A program made the position numbers and the translations under genes. Shown piece after piece: positions 45,432 through 57,578 of a stretch of DNA of 64,000 nt (its first letter is position 1; each line of letters begins with the position of its first letter). Origin of the DNA: Malaya genurostris (lineage: Eukaryota; Arthropoda; Insecta; Diptera; Culicidae); contig NC_080571.1 in NCBI RefSeq assembly GCF_030247185.1, forward strand, positions 7,747,001 through 7,811,000, written 5' to 3'. The notes under the pieces were generated by a model. It made no database searches. It was not told the DNA's origin and worked only from the letters and a program-made list of their open reading frames with translations.

Positions 45432-48400
45432 ATCGGTCGTAAGCACAAGAAGCCGATAAAGTGTGATTACATGGTTTTTAATAGCTTCCTGAGAAGATGT
45501 TGTAAAGTTGCGAAGCCCACTATTTCTGACTCATTGCTCACCTGATGACAATTTTGAGTTTACTGCCCACTGAAAGTAATCTGGTGCCCAAAAAGCTGAT
45601 TTCCACTAGGAGATTGATAGTACCTATTAGCTTTCTCCGGACAGTACCAGCCTAGATGCCGTGTGGAATCCGGCGGAAAAAATGAACCAAGAATAGATCC
45701 ACTGGGTTCCTGCTTCCATGTCGTAAAAGGCGACAATTGCAGGAGTTTCTTTTTCCACATCAGATATTTTCAATGTTTCACTTCTGATTACTTTATTTTA
45801 CTAAATTATCTCTTCATTCAACCTATTAATTTCCGTCTAGCTTCGGAGAAAAGTTTTATTTGGAATGTTTTCTTCTTCCATGTTATTGATTGTCTTTCAG
45901 GATTATAAATTGAATGATATTACAAAGTTAATAACAGAGATAACATATATCGGTATATTGAATACATAGTAAAAAAACACTTGATAATAATATTTCAAAC
46001 AATAAATTAATATTTTTCTCGATAGCCGGCTGCCCAGATCAACCAATATAACCAATTGATAATTTTAATAAATAAATTAAATAATAAAGCGGAAATAATA
46101 CAAAATCAAGACGCGCGTGAAATCTGTCCACCTTTAATTGGTGATTTAAAATGATTTTATAACAACTATTTTGTCTAAATCCTATTCACTCGTTTATTTT
46201 GTATCACGTAATTTCATTTATAAAAAATAGGGAAGGTTTTATTCTTTACGCGATAGTATTGCAATTTTTTTTCAGTTTCCTCGAATAAAAGCTTTGATTC
46301 ACAGACTTCCCGGGACTGTAATATAGAATATTGTTGAAACGTTCACTCGGGAAGTCAGTGAGTTTAGTGGTGGCACAAGTATCAGACATACGGAATTATT
46401 GAATGTCAAGCATGATTTCCCAAATGAATTGTATAATAAATTTTGAGCGTTTGTTGTTAACTCATTCATTCAACGAACTATTTCATTCCGGAATCAAATC
46501 AATATGTTGCAGATCTGCGAAATCCCCGACGAAAGCTTCCTTTTAGTATATGAAACTTTTAGTAGAAATTGCAATTGCTGCATAACGAAAACAAACTTCA
46601 CTTCAGATTTTAACTGCTTAGTGACCATAAAAAAAGCATTCCAAATCAAAAAGATGATGTCGTTTTTTGGCAACCCTGATACCGACGAGCCTTAACCTCA
46701 ATCATCGATTGTTCTATCCCTCCTTCTGTGTATCGATTATGTCATCCAGAACCATAAAAAGATTCCACCAACAACTTTAACTACCATCAGACGGTTTTGC
46801 TGTCAACAATAGACCCATTAAGCAGCTAGTGCCCATTTTGGTCTCTCACTTAACCTCAACCCGCACCGAACAAACAAAAGTGGCATAGTAGAATGTCAAA
46901 TGAACCGAAAAAATTAAAAGCAACCGCACCACGCGCTCATAATTTGCTTTTTGCCCCAATCATCGCCCCAAGACAGGCGATCAACTCGGCCGACGAAAGT
47001 GCAATGCCTTCCGACTTGCATCATACTTTCTGCTATCAAATGAATTGACAGGATTGCACATTGCATACGCTTCCATCCAGCGTCAGTTATATGCATCGGA
47101 ACAGTTTTCATAAAGTAATCTTTGGTCGATCCCCCTCCGCAGGTTGATGAATCGAAACGGAAAAGAAACGAAAAAAAAAGCATAATGGGGAAATGAACGA
47201 GTGAAAGAAAGAGAAAGAGGCGTGTAGCCACGAAAAAAGTCATGGTCCACTACCTCCTGGACGGTCTGCTTGCCTGGCAAAAGTAGAGCATTGTTGTGGA
47301 TGTCGGATTTCACACATTGCAAAATCACCTGCGGCGAAATTCGAGGCCTGCTGTGCGCTTTTGTCACTAGGTCAACCGTCTGGCTGTTCAATCGCTTTAT
47401 TTCGGTGTCGAAACCTCCTTCCGTCGATGATGATCATCTGTGAGATTCGACATTGTCGAACTGATAAAGAGGGGTATTTCGAAAATTAAAAAATTCCGGA
47501 CGCCCACATCGGGAAGACCAACAAAAAAAGTTGCTCGCCTGGTTGCCGGATTGATCAGGAAACGGTTCAGAAACTGACCATAGCGACTCATTTCCAGCGT
47601 CTGTCCAGTTCGGTTGGCGGTGTGACCAGTTGTCAATTGCCAACTAGCTGTTGAGAGCCTTCGCTCCTCGTCGCTACCGACTATGAAGAGGGATGTGAGA
47701 TTCTACTTTACCACAGTTATAGACCATGGTATCAATTTGATCTCCCCCATACAGCTACGGATCACCCATAAATAGTGAAACAGTTAATCGTCTACTAAGT
47801 TGTAGCCTTGTTTGGGTACGTTCCACGTCATACCAGGCGCTATCAGCGATCCGAAATCCACCAAACGAATTCCAAGCTCGTTGAGTATCTACCCCTCACA
47901 ACAGTAGGAGAAAAAGAGTGGTGAAAAGTATCACGGAGGAGAAAGTGAGAAAGCACAACTATGCCATGCGGACTAACAAGAGAGAGGGACATACCCCACA
48001 CAACATCCCGTTTGTATAACTGTCACAGTCGCCAGAATCTTGTGTAAGGGGTTTGTAGTAGCAAAATCCCGTACCTACCGCATACGGACTGGACTGAAAC
48101 GCGCATCCATTCCGCGAGCGTCGACGGTGTTGCCTCGTGATTGGTGGGATAGGCAACAGAGCAAAATACATTTTTCTTTGACCACCACTAAACTCAATAT
48201 GTGATCAACAGGAGCGCATGTTGAAGAGACGGTGTAAAAAGCTCAATAGAATGTACTAGATTTTGTGTTTCCTGAGAAGTATTGTGATTTGAGAATTCGC
48301 TCAAGTTCACTTGCCAACTGACAAGTTTCTTGTCGATGGATGTATTTAAATGTTGGTCGATGGATGTATTTAAATTATCGACAAAGGCATGGTTCAGGGG

Positions 48401-51400
48401 GTTGGATGTGATTTCATTCGTGTTATGTCCAGACTCATGCCCAATCACTACACGTTAAATGCACATCTTCAAATTGGACTTTCCGAGCGAACTTTGCGCT
48501 ATAAACAGTTTTATTTGAACACAGATTTTGAAAATAAATTTCCACTATTTATAAGCGTTTCTTTTTGGAGTTAACCTATTTATGAGGATTTGCCAAAAAA
48601 TACTAAGTAGAGACGTCACTTTACACTGTCAAAACAGCTTTCAGACAATAGAGGAATCCCTATTGAAAAAACAAACCTCCTAGGAAAACACCCGTTGTGT
48701 ATGTAAAATGCTCTTTGTTGATTATTTGTTTTGTGTTTTATACATCGATGGTTTACAATTTATGTGAATTGACCCTTTGGCCCTAGATCTTTGTATACGG
48801 AAAACAAAACAATAATTAAGGACAATTATGGTTGGTGGATTTTTTTTCTAGTTTCATTTATTTATTTCATTTATGTGTTTATTTTCCATCTGACTGAAGT
48901 TAATAGGATGGGAAATATTTCTTATTGTCTACTGAAAAAACACATCACACTGCACCCTTTCAAGTAATACTGTATTACAAAGATCTTTTCGAAAGAAATT
49001 GAAAAAATAATAAAAGAATAAACAATATACCTTTTTCATTATATTAATAATAAATAACTTCATAAACAATTATTGTGTAAAAATTAGCTCCCATATTGCA
49101 CAGGAAGGAGAATTGATAACACGACCCCACGTCGGCACGAAAGATTTCGTTCCGGAATGAAGAGGAAAGCTTTTCACAAAACCGTTAATGGTGCCTGCTT
49201 GACTATTTTGTAAGTTGAAAATATTTTTCTTAAACAAGTAAAGGATTGCTTTCAGATACAAAAATTTTCCGTTCCTCTCAAATGCAAAGTCTTGTGCTCT
49301 TAGAAACACAGGTATATTGTTTTGTGTGTAACATGATCCTATGACATTCAATCTTTGAACGACTTCAATCTAGGAGATTGAAAACCCATATCCAAATATG
49401 TGCAAAATTGTTACAATCTTTGTTCTAGGGTATCCAGAGTATCTAGCTCATACACCTAGTCCAAGAGGGCAGATTCAGGATCGTTTGTAAGATTTTATTT
49501 TGAACTCGCTGCAGCTTTATTCAGCGTGTCCAAGCACAACCCCGCTAAACTGGGACTGCGTAGATATGAGATTTTTGTATTCACTACCGATTTCATATTA
49601 TTCCTTCAGAAATCTATGGGAAATGATTAAATATTATTCAATTATATTCTAAAGTTTTTATGTACCACTAAAACGAAATAAAACAAAACAGTAGTATATT
49701 TTACTTCGGTTTTCCCCAGCCATAAATCTAAAACCTAATCGACTCCAATTACACCTTTTTAGAAACCTTTATCGATTTAAACTAAATAGTAAATGAACTA
49801 CCTCGCGGGAGGCAAATGACCCTCTTTTCATATACGAAGTATTCTCGTATAGATCCCTTAATTTTCTGGGACACTTAATCACTGTTATAGTGAAAATAAG
49901 TGTGCTTTAGGTGCACCCATTGTGTTTTGTACAAGCTACTTTGCGAGAGCAAAATTTCCCAGAAAAAAAAACCATTTTAGATTAACCTGCTCTCTAAAAG
50001 TGCTATAATTAATAGAGTCGGTGATCTACCAATATTTCGTAGAGACAAGATACAACATGTTGTTTGGGAATTGAGTGTTTGTTGAATCATATAAATCCAT
50101 TTATTTTCAAGGTTATGACAGAAAAAGACGACTCGTTTTGAATTTTTTATCTATACCCGAATCCATATAGTTAAAAGTAAGGCATTTTTAATGACATTCC
50201 CATACAGAAACCGCACTGATTAAATCTACATTGTTTAGTTTGAAAAATGCAATGTCGTTCTTGACAATATCATATTCATCATATTAATTTCCACTCAATA
50301 AATCAGTTCCTCGGTATATACTAAACTCTACCCATTTTGTAATTTTGAGTAAGTCACGCGCAGATGTCTTATTCCCCTTATTAAAATTCATTATTCAAGT
50401 GCATTAACGAATGGCAACACGAGTACCTTCACCCCTACTTTCACACCACGATCGGTTGTGCTTCCAATCATCCTGTACTCCTGGTCAGGATTGTTCATTT
50501 CTTACTCTCACGCTTACGCTGCTGTCAATGTGACACACGAATATTATGAGTGAGTTAGTTGATGCTACCACGCCTTCCAACTTTCGATTCCTTCGTTGTC
50601 TGGACAGCGCGACAGGCAGCAGCAATGGCTATGTGAGGTAACAGTGAGTCACAGAGGAGACATGCGTGCAGTTCTACTCGAAGGCGACTTTTTTCCATAT
50701 CCGTTCCAGCAGCGTCGTACAAAGCAGTATGTGCGATTCGGGACGGTTCGACTGCTTGGATGGCTGCGCTCCTGGTTGATAGATTCGATGAATCCGCGTG
50801 GCTTAGCTAAGAGGCGTGAACCTAGGGTACCCAAGTGGACACAACCCTTGAATAGGCAGCGGCAGCTTGCTACGGAAGCCCATGTTCCGAGAGTCCCAAT
50901 CTGGTAGTTGCGATTCAGTTGGTGGGCGGAATCAGAGGATGCTTTCATTATCGACTCTTCTGCCGTGTATTGTTCATATCACCTCTCCACCCACCCACTT
51001 GGTTGGCTGGTTGACGAATTGCTGGCAGCAACAGTTACCGAGAGAGGTACTAGATGTTGGTGGGTGTTGCAAGACACGACAACAAATTTACCACTCATCA
51101 TACTGCTGCGCGCTAGTGTGGTCTTTCGAGCAAGAGACCCTGAGCTGTGCCCTCCGAACCGGACATCGTAGCAGGTGCCTCGTGCTGATGAGGCATCTTT
51201 TTGTTCGTTCACTCACTCCTCAGCCTCACACGACTCAGTTTCAATATGACGTGACTCAACATGTCGTCGTAGTAGACAGAGGATGCCATGAATCGGAGAA
51301 GCGATGATCTTTTCTAGCCACGTTCCGATGGCTGCTTTCGGTTTACCCGTCTGGCGGGGTTCGAAACTCGGTGTGTTTGTTCGCGCCACTTTTCCTTCTT

Positions 51401-51520
51401 TCCTATTAGTTTCGTGGATACGTTTTGTGAGACATTTTGTTTTTAACGGGAAGGATTTCGTAATCGTTCGATTCTAGAATGTTGAAAAGAACTATTTTCA
51501 ATAGGGTTGGATTCGATGAT
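45432..51520. other. Long gap with no gene recognised
   Basis: About 6 kb. A GC-richer stretch at 46900-48150 and another at 50430-51480 hold overlapping ORFs on several frames without recognisable motifs; they could be untranslated or intronic DNA of host genes. A short direct repeat, 'gtcgatggatgtatttaaat', occurs at about 48333 and 48357. No RNA gene is seen before the tRNA. Confidence 0.4.
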
Positions 51521-51523
51521 AGT

Positions 51524-51532
51524 AAAAAAAAA
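51524..51532 (-). terminator. RNA polymerase III terminator of the tRNA
   Basis: Nine T on the minus strand, 15 bases after the 3' end of the tRNA-Ser, a standard polymerase III stop signal. Confidence 0.85.
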
Positions 51533-51547
51533 TCGATAATCGACAAG

Positions 51548-51629
51548 CGCAGCCGGTAGGATTCGAACCTACGCTCCCAGAGGGAATCTGATTTCTAGTC
51601 AGACGCCTTAACCGCTCGGCCACGGCTGC
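51548..51629 (-). tRNA. tRNA-Ser(AGA)
   Basis: 82 nt on the minus strand. The 7-bp acceptor stem GCAGCCG/CGGCTGC is perfect, with discriminator G. The D-arm region carries TGGCCGAGCGGTTAAGGC (A box). The anticodon arm is TCTGA-CTAGAAA-TCAGA with anticodon AGA, decoding UCU serine. A long variable arm (CTCTGGGAG type) as required for serine tRNAs is followed by the T arm with the B box GGTTCGAATCC. A T9 terminator follows. All stems pair, so it looks functional. No intron. Confidence 0.97.
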
Positions 51630-52083
51630 TGTCTGGTCAATCGGTTCCCGAACGAGAGCTTTGTTTTCTCTTGATCAACCAGATGAGTTCACGAATTCGC
51701 CGGTGAATGAGTGTGAGAGGGCAGTTGATTTGGTTGATCATATGAAAACGGGTTTGTTACTTTTTCAACATATTCCGTGTGCGTTCGTCTGCATAACAGA
51801 ATGGTAGGTGGGGTGTATTCTGTAAATAGCAGTATTTTTTGTTTGTCAACTGCAAGTAAAGTAAAACATCGATCTGCACCATGTGGAACATGAGAAATTC
51901 AAAATGCACGATCAAGTTCTCAACGAATTTTCAACTGATCCTCAATACATCGGTACCGGTTTAAAATATTTTTTGTTGGCAAACTTTGAGTACATAGTTT
52001 ATATATTTTTCCAAAAAAAACGATAATGGCGAGATTGGATATTAAACCCGTGAAGTTAAACAAATCGATTTTTTACCAGACTA
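51630..52083. other. Intergenic, no gene recognised
   Basis: 5' flank of the tRNA and AT-rich sequence. Nothing recognised. Confidence 0.45.
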
Positions 52084-52355
52084 CACAGATAAAAATATCT
52101 ACATCTATTTGCATGCACATATTTGGAGCAGGAAATTGAATATAAAGTTACTCCTCAGGTCTTTACTTTTGAATATACTTTAAAAGCAAAATTAATCGTA
52201 GATTAAAATATGTTTAAAATTCATTGAAAAATCAAGGTGTTCTAATTTACTTTTACATCGATGATGGTTTTCAATCATTTTTTTTATTCAATTTATGTCT
52301 CTTTCAAAGTATCATTGAATTACATGTCGGGTAAATTACATTATTTTTTTCTGTG
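52084..52355. mobile_element. MITE with CACAGATAAAAATA termini, copy 2
   Basis: Flanked by TA on both sides (52082-52083 and 52356-52357). The termini are CACAGATAAAAATATC and ATTTTTTTCTGTG. It is the same family and orientation as 38071-38326, with a small internal insertion ('gatgatggttttcaatc') relative to that copy. Confidence 0.87.
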
Positions 52356-52357
52356 TA

Positions 52358-53184
52358 CAAACTTGAGTCGATTAATCATAAAAAAATTGGTGTACTAGTG
52401 ATTTACTCAAAATTGGTCAAATTTTCCAATTATTGTACTGAAAAATCCTAATCGAGTTCTACACTGAAAGAAATTGATTGAAAGTCGATTTACAAAAGGC
52501 TTTTTTTTTAATTTTATTTAAATTTTGTCCCAAGATAGGTAATTATTTTTCCGACCCACCTAATACACATACCAATCTGTTTTTTTTGTCCAAACCGAAT
52601 TTTTCTCCAATGTCTTTTTATCGACTGACTGATCATAATAATCACCTTAGGATCCAAACAAACCATATCTGTGACAGGATGCCGTCTAGTTAAGTAATGT
52701 GATATACTTTTTTTATTCGAGAATTCAATTTGAAAAAAAAGGTTTATATTTTTAAATCAAAATTACAGTACTTCTCTAATTTTTTGTTTAGTTCTGAGGC
52801 AAAATGCTTGGATACAATTTATTTATTAATTCATCAGCGGATGGCTATTTAGTCAAATGCTTAATCCCAAAATATTGATTTTGCATTACAGGTCGACGTT
52901 TCGAAAGAACATTTCTTCATCTCCAGAGAAAGTAAAAAAAAATTGCACACATAAATTAGGCTCATACAATTTTGACTCTCGACAAGTACAATTTTTAGTT
53001 CGTTAAGTAGGAAAATTATTGGAAAAAAACAATGTTTAACATTTCAATTAAAAGCGATGGTAATTTTCAATTATATTTGTAAATCAATGGAAAAAATTGC
53101 AGCATGTTTGATTTGTCTTTTTCTGTTTAGTCTGTGGGTGTCGTATGTAAATAGGAAATAAGAATCTTCTGGAAGATTCGATAC
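52358..53184. other. AT-rich intergenic, no gene recognised
   Basis: Low-complexity T- and A-rich sequence. No feature supported. Confidence 0.45.
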
Positions 53185-53373
53185 TTTTTGCCTTTTTCAT
53201 AAAGAAAAGTTTATCAAAAACTGTGCAAATCGACTTTTGTACTGAAGCTCCGATGATCAAATGGTATATACCATTCGACTCAGTTCTTCGATATAAGAAC
53301 ATTCCGGTGTGCATGTAACAAAAATATGCACTTGATTTTTTCGAAAATGGCTGAACCGATTTTCACAAAAATA

Positions 53374-53814
53374 CACTCCAAAAAAATTTGAATTTTACAG
53401 GTGACTTAATCCGTCATACGATAACGATTCATAACGACCTAATTTGTCAAATGACGGAGAATTTTTTTTGTAATGACTTAATGTTAGATGAGCTTGAATT
53501 CTACTGGTTTCGACTGTAACTTGCGTTCTTCTAGCAGGTTCGACTGTATGAATTTAAATGCAGCTTTTACCAGCCAAGCAGATGCATGCTTCGGTGGCTC
53601 AGTCGATTAACAGACGTACTTGCGATCCAATGATTCTTGGTTCAAGTCGCGGCGGTTGCTATCAGTATCCTATTTTTTTTTATTTCAATGAATTTCATGT
53701 CATGGAGTTTTAGACACAATATAAAATGTTCTTCCACGTAAATTTGCGTAAGCTGCGACGCTCCATTTATGTGCATCTAATAAGATGTAAAATCACAGGA
53801 TTTTTTTAAGTGTG
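53374..53814 (+). mobile_element. MITE (long form) with a tRNA-like insert
   Basis: TA duplications are at 53372-53373 and 53815-53816. The termini are CACTCCAAAAAAATTTG and ATTTTTTTAAGTGTG. It aligns with the inverse copy at 40407-40664 up to 'accagccaagc' and again from 'gctgcgacgctccatttatg'. The sequence between, about 53582-53753, is extra. Confidence 0.8.
53587..53745 (+). mobile_element. tRNA-derived SINE-like insert inside the MITE
   Basis: Contains an A-box-like TGGCTCAGTCGATTAACAG and, about 35 bases on, a B-box-like TTGGTTCAAGTC. Together they look like the polymerase III promoter of a tRNA, followed by a T9 run and an AT-rich body. It is absent from the otherwise alignable MITE copy at 40407. 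No clean target duplication was found, so it may instead be an integral part of the long MITE form. Confidence 0.45.
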
Positions 53815-54771
53815 TAGATTCAAATAAAAAAGCGCTTGATTCTATAGTCAGCTATTGAATTTCATACGGATCCGATTTCTTATTCCGAAGTAACGGGACA
53901 AAATGAGCAAAAAGTGAAAAAAATGTACTTGATTTTCAGAGACCGCTGGATCCATTCTCACAAGCGTAGGTTCAAATCAAAGGTCTTACAATTCCGTAGA
54001 ATTCTAACAAATTATATTTGGATACGACTTCCGGTTCCTAAATTACATGTTATAAAAATTTCAATGTCAAAAGAAAGTTTCCTGTCACACTGCCCCTAAA
54101 AAATTGAGGAGAGTAGTTTCAACTCGTCTTATATTTCTTCGGTTTAGTTCATGATTCCGGTCACAAAATTTCTTGAAAAAAAAAATTAGCAAAAAGATTT
54201 CGCTTATTTATTTAATTTGGAATTCCCGCCATATTCAAGAAATTATGTTTTGACATTTCAAAAAGCAAACGAACTCTTCATAATGTTTGCGAAAGAAATT
54301 TTGAAAGAGTTTATTTTTTTATTGGGAGCGGGACATTTCGCCGAATGCCATTTCGCTGAAAGTCTTTTCGCAGAATAACCGGTCTACTCAAAGCTAGGTT
54401 TCTTTGCTTCAGTTAAGGCCGAACAAGCGGTAGCGAGGATGGACAGCACACGAACCAAAACGATGTGGCAAAACCGCATTAGTTATTTTCACTTTGTAAA
54501 TGGAAAGTATGACATATATTTGCCTGGTAGATACACCTATGCAATTGCTTTGATGTTTAGCTAGTAGTCAACAAATTTTTTTCGTTAATGCTATCATCTC
54601 TCTTTTGTCTTTATTTTAAATCAACTCCAATTACGATATTAAGACAATTGCAGGATTCGGTGAAATGACCCTTTCGGCGAAATGGCTTTCTCGATTCAAA
54701 AAATTCTAACATGTAGACATTATTAGTATTAGCAGTAGCCATATATATTTTATATATTTTCTCATTAAGTA

Positions 54772-56061
54772 AGGAGTGTATCGAAAATAAGCTATCCACA
54801 AATTTTTCTTTCAAATTATGATAAAAAACGATATTATATTCAAACTTAAAATTGATCCTTAATTGTACGAGGTTAAACTTGAGCATAATGAAAACCGGAT
54901 GAAATTTAAGTTATTCCTTCACGATTTTTCGAACTTTTGATCGAACGCTCTTCATCAAGTTCCGGACAAGTTGTGCATCGCATTTTTTGGGCGCTTGTGC
55001 CCAAAGTTTTTTGAACTCCTGCATGTTCCCAGCTGCCTTACCAGTCTTCTTGATTGCCTTGTAAAGTTCGATGGGTCGAAGCTGAGGGCAATTTGGCGTA
55101 TTGATATTTTTCTCTACGAAATTTATACCCTTTTCCGCAAGATAATTGAGAGTGGTTTTGGCATAGTGAGCCGACGCTAAATCTGGCCAAAACAGTGGAG
55201 ATGTACTATGCTTCTTATATAAAGGCAGCAATCTCTTCCGGAGACACTCAGATCGATAAATTTCTGCATTTATAGTTTCGGTAGTGTAAAAAATGGTTGA
55301 CTTAAAACCACAGGAACCTATTGCTTGCCATACCAGTACCTTTCGACCGAATTTCTCCACTTGAATCGACCTGTCCGCATCGCTCACATCCTCCTCAACG
55401 ACTAAAGTAAAGTATTGTGGACCTGGAAGGGTTTTTGAGTCCTTCTTTTCATAAGTCTCATCGTCCATCAAAACGCATGCATCCGGACACTGCAAAAGAC
55501 GCGAATACAATTTCCGGGCCCTTGTTGCTGCTCGCTTCTTCTGTTCTACATTTTGTTTCGAGATTTTCTGCTTCTTATAGGTCTTCAGGTGATTTCGCCT
55601 CTTGATACACTGGATCATTCCGACACTAGTTCCTGCTTTTTTGGCCGAATCACTTATTGACATTGATTTGTTCTTCATTATTAGAGATACCACTTTCTGG
55701 TCCAGTTTCGGTTTGGAAGAACCGGGTTTTCTGCCTCTTTCTGGTAGCTCATCCAAAGAATAGTGTTCCCAAAACTTATTATGGATGGTTTCCAAACTGA
55801 CATGATGAATTCCAAAGCGCTTCGCCAATTTTCGCATAGTAATACCTTGCTCACTTAGCCATGTGTCCAGAACCTTAATTTTCACTTCCTTTTCATTAGG
55901 GGAAATTTTGAAAACGCAGAATTTCAACCGCAAAAACAAGTAAACAAACGAAAGCTGACAGCCAAACGCACAGCATACTGTGATCTGAGCATAAAAAACC
56001 ATCACAAATACATGCATTCAACACAAATGTATGTGGATAGCTTATTTTCGATACACTCCTT
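54772..56061 (-). mobile_element. Apparently intact DD37E (ITmD37E-type) transposon, 1290 bp
   Basis: A 29-bp perfect TIR, AGGAGTGTATCGAAAATAAG continuing to 54800, is inverted at 56033-56061. TA duplications are at 54770-54771 and 56062-56063. One uninterrupted transposase ORF fills most of it. Perfect TIRs plus an open frame make it a candidate autonomous copy. TIR sequence differs from that of the element at 16179, so the two are separate subfamilies. Confidence 0.93.
54911..56017 (-). CDS. DD37E transposase, full open frame
   Basis: 368 codons. It cuts and pastes the element at TA sites. Residues about 41-95 hold the first helix-turn-helix (ITMRKLAKRFGIHHVSLETI). About 103-150 hold the second (SISDSAKKAGTSVGMIQCIK). 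The catalytic domain shows CVLMDDETYEKKD (first Asp, about 186), FWPDLASAHYAKTT (second Asp, 279) and CPQLRPIELYKAI (Glu, 317). Exactly 37 residues lie between D279 and E317. The C-terminus, LVRNLMKSVRSKVRKIVKE, is basic. The first 35 or so residues are hydrophobic and unlike a transposase start, so translation may begin later or from an unspliced leader. The next Met (61) would cut the first DNA-binding helix, so I keep the first ATG. Only 44 bp separate the ATG from the TIR edge. No inactivating lesion is visible. Confidence 0.9.
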   Translation of the reverse strand: MHVFVMVFYAQITVCCAFGCQLSFVYLFLRLKFCVFKISPNEKEVKIKVLDTWLSEQGITMRKLAKRFGIHHVSLETIHNKFWEHYSLDELPERGRKPGSSKPKLDQKVVSLIMKNKSMSISDSAKKAGTSVGMIQCIKRRNHLKTYKKQKISKQNVEQKKRAATRARKLYSRLLQCPDACVLMDDETYEKKDSKTLPGPQYFTLVVEEDVSDADRSIQVEKFGRKVLVWQAIGSCGFKSTIFYTTETINAEIYRSECLRKRLLPLYKKHSTSPLFWPDLASAHYAKTTLNYLAEKGINFVEKNINTPNCPQLRPIELYKAIKKTGKAAGNMQEFKKLWAQAPKKCDAQLVRNLMKSVRSKVRKIVKE

Positions 56062-56721
56062 AGTAATTTATTAAAAATTTGGCTGAATTTTATCAGGTTT
56101 TCTTTCGTAAAAACCTAGAAGAAAAAAATGTTTTCTTTTTCAAATGTTAAAAATATTCGTCTTGAAGTTGACGGGAATACCAAATTAAGAAAATAGGCGA
56201 GATCTCTTTACAGTTTTTTTTTTTCGTCAAGAAATATTCTGACCGGAGCTCAGCTGCTGAATTCGTTGAGAAGAAAACACAATTTGGTGAAGAGAAAAAC
56301 ATTTGAGGATTTTCTTTTTTCTTTCTTCTGTGATAAATTTCTTTTGCCAACGATAGTCGGCTTAGTTAGTTATTGCTAAGCATATTTATTTCCGGTATAC
56401 CAGATCCCAGTACCAAGAATGTGATCGTATACTCTTATCCGGGATTCACTCTAAGTTTCCGGAACTACAGTGGATTTAAAATCTGAAACTGTCATGCAAA
56501 GCGACAACGTAATAAACAGGAAAAACCTGCTTAAAGTGACTCAAAACTGTTTATAAATTGAAAAAGTTATGCTAGTTTATGTCTAAATTAATTTTATCGT
56601 TTTTATAAGAGAATCAAAGAAAAGTTTTGTGAAGAATTCCTTAGTAATATTGAGAGAAATTTGAGTTATATGAGAAAAGCATCATTACGCCACTAAGTAG
56701 ATTAAAACGGATTTTCGTAGT

Positions 56722-57403
56722 AAGTTAGATGTAGTTTATTTTGTTATCTAAACAGATAAATAAACGAATACGAATGCATCTGCGAAATGGAAATCTGTTG
56801 TTTTCGCCTCAATTCAAGATCAATATTCCAAAGATGCTATTCAACATTTCACCAGAAAAAAACAAGACAAAGCTGTTGGGATGGTAAATATATAATTTTT
56901 CATAATTATGCTATATTCATTGATATAAGCAAAATGACAAATCAGCATTACCGATGACATCGTACAGTTCTGCTGATATCACGTGTGTTTCAATCAAGAT
57001 TGTTCTGGATATTTTGAAGTTTACAGACCTTTTTTAGAGTGAAAAAGTACGGGTGTATAATGTAAGAGACATAACTGGATGTCGTGAATACGAATAAAAC
57101 TGACACTCTTTCTTTATACTTCCGAATGTCAATTAGTTGATCGATTGTGTGAATTGTGCAAACTTTCCTCTTTTTCACTTCTAGAATTGGAAACAATACA
57201 CCTAAACTAAAGTACAGATTAGTTACATTAAACATTCTGACATACAATTAAATATTACGAAATAACCAGTATAGTTCTTTATGATAAAATGATGGTGGTT
57301 TAAAAAAACCTTTTATGAAGTCGTTCGTGATGGAGAGCGACGAGTTTAGTTCGAATCTATTCTGAGTCGGTGCTATGCATTTTATAAGGCTAATCAGCGG
57401 AAA
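56722..57403. other. Intergenic, no gene recognised
   Basis: AT-rich, short ORFs only. Confidence 0.45.
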
Positions 57404-57578
57404 ATTCTACAGGATGGCAAGTGAATTGTCGATTTCAATTTCCCGATTTTTTCCCGGTTTTTATAAGATAAAAATTCCCGGTTTTTGGAAAAGGCTCAAA
57501 TCACCTCTGTTTAGTAGTTTTTATATTCTTTAATTCAAACTTTGGCTTCTTCCGGAAGTGAAAGTGAAAATATCAGTT

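Larger units (their letters stand above)
53185..56720 (+). mobile_element. Family-M copy carrying two nested DNA transposons
   Basis: Begins with 'gcctttttcataaagaaaag' at about 53190, has 'accattcgactcagttctt' at about 53270 and ends 'gagaaaagcatcattacgcc' then 'actaagtagattaaaacgg' at about 56679-56711. It is interrupted by a MITE (53374-53814) between 'gattttcacaaaa' and 'gattcaaataaaa', which are contiguous in other copies, and by the DD37E transposon 54772-56061. Confidence 0.65.

Noticed and set aside
45640..45735. Phrase 'ccatgtcgtaaaaggcgac' resembling sequence I associate with mosquito LINE ends
   Set aside because: Recognition is from memory only. No ORF, tail or target duplication was found to support a call.
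47434..47643. Minus-strand ORF with NWSHRQPNWTDAGNES, reminiscent of a C-type lectin carbohydrate-binding motif
   Set aside because: The resemblance covers only about 16 residues. There are no conserved cysteines, and an overlapping ORF in another frame is equally long.
49070..49351. Minus-strand 93-codon ORF with plausible composition
   Set aside because: No domain, signal peptide or splice structure is evident, and it lies in AT-rich DNA. It could be a host exon but cannot be supported.
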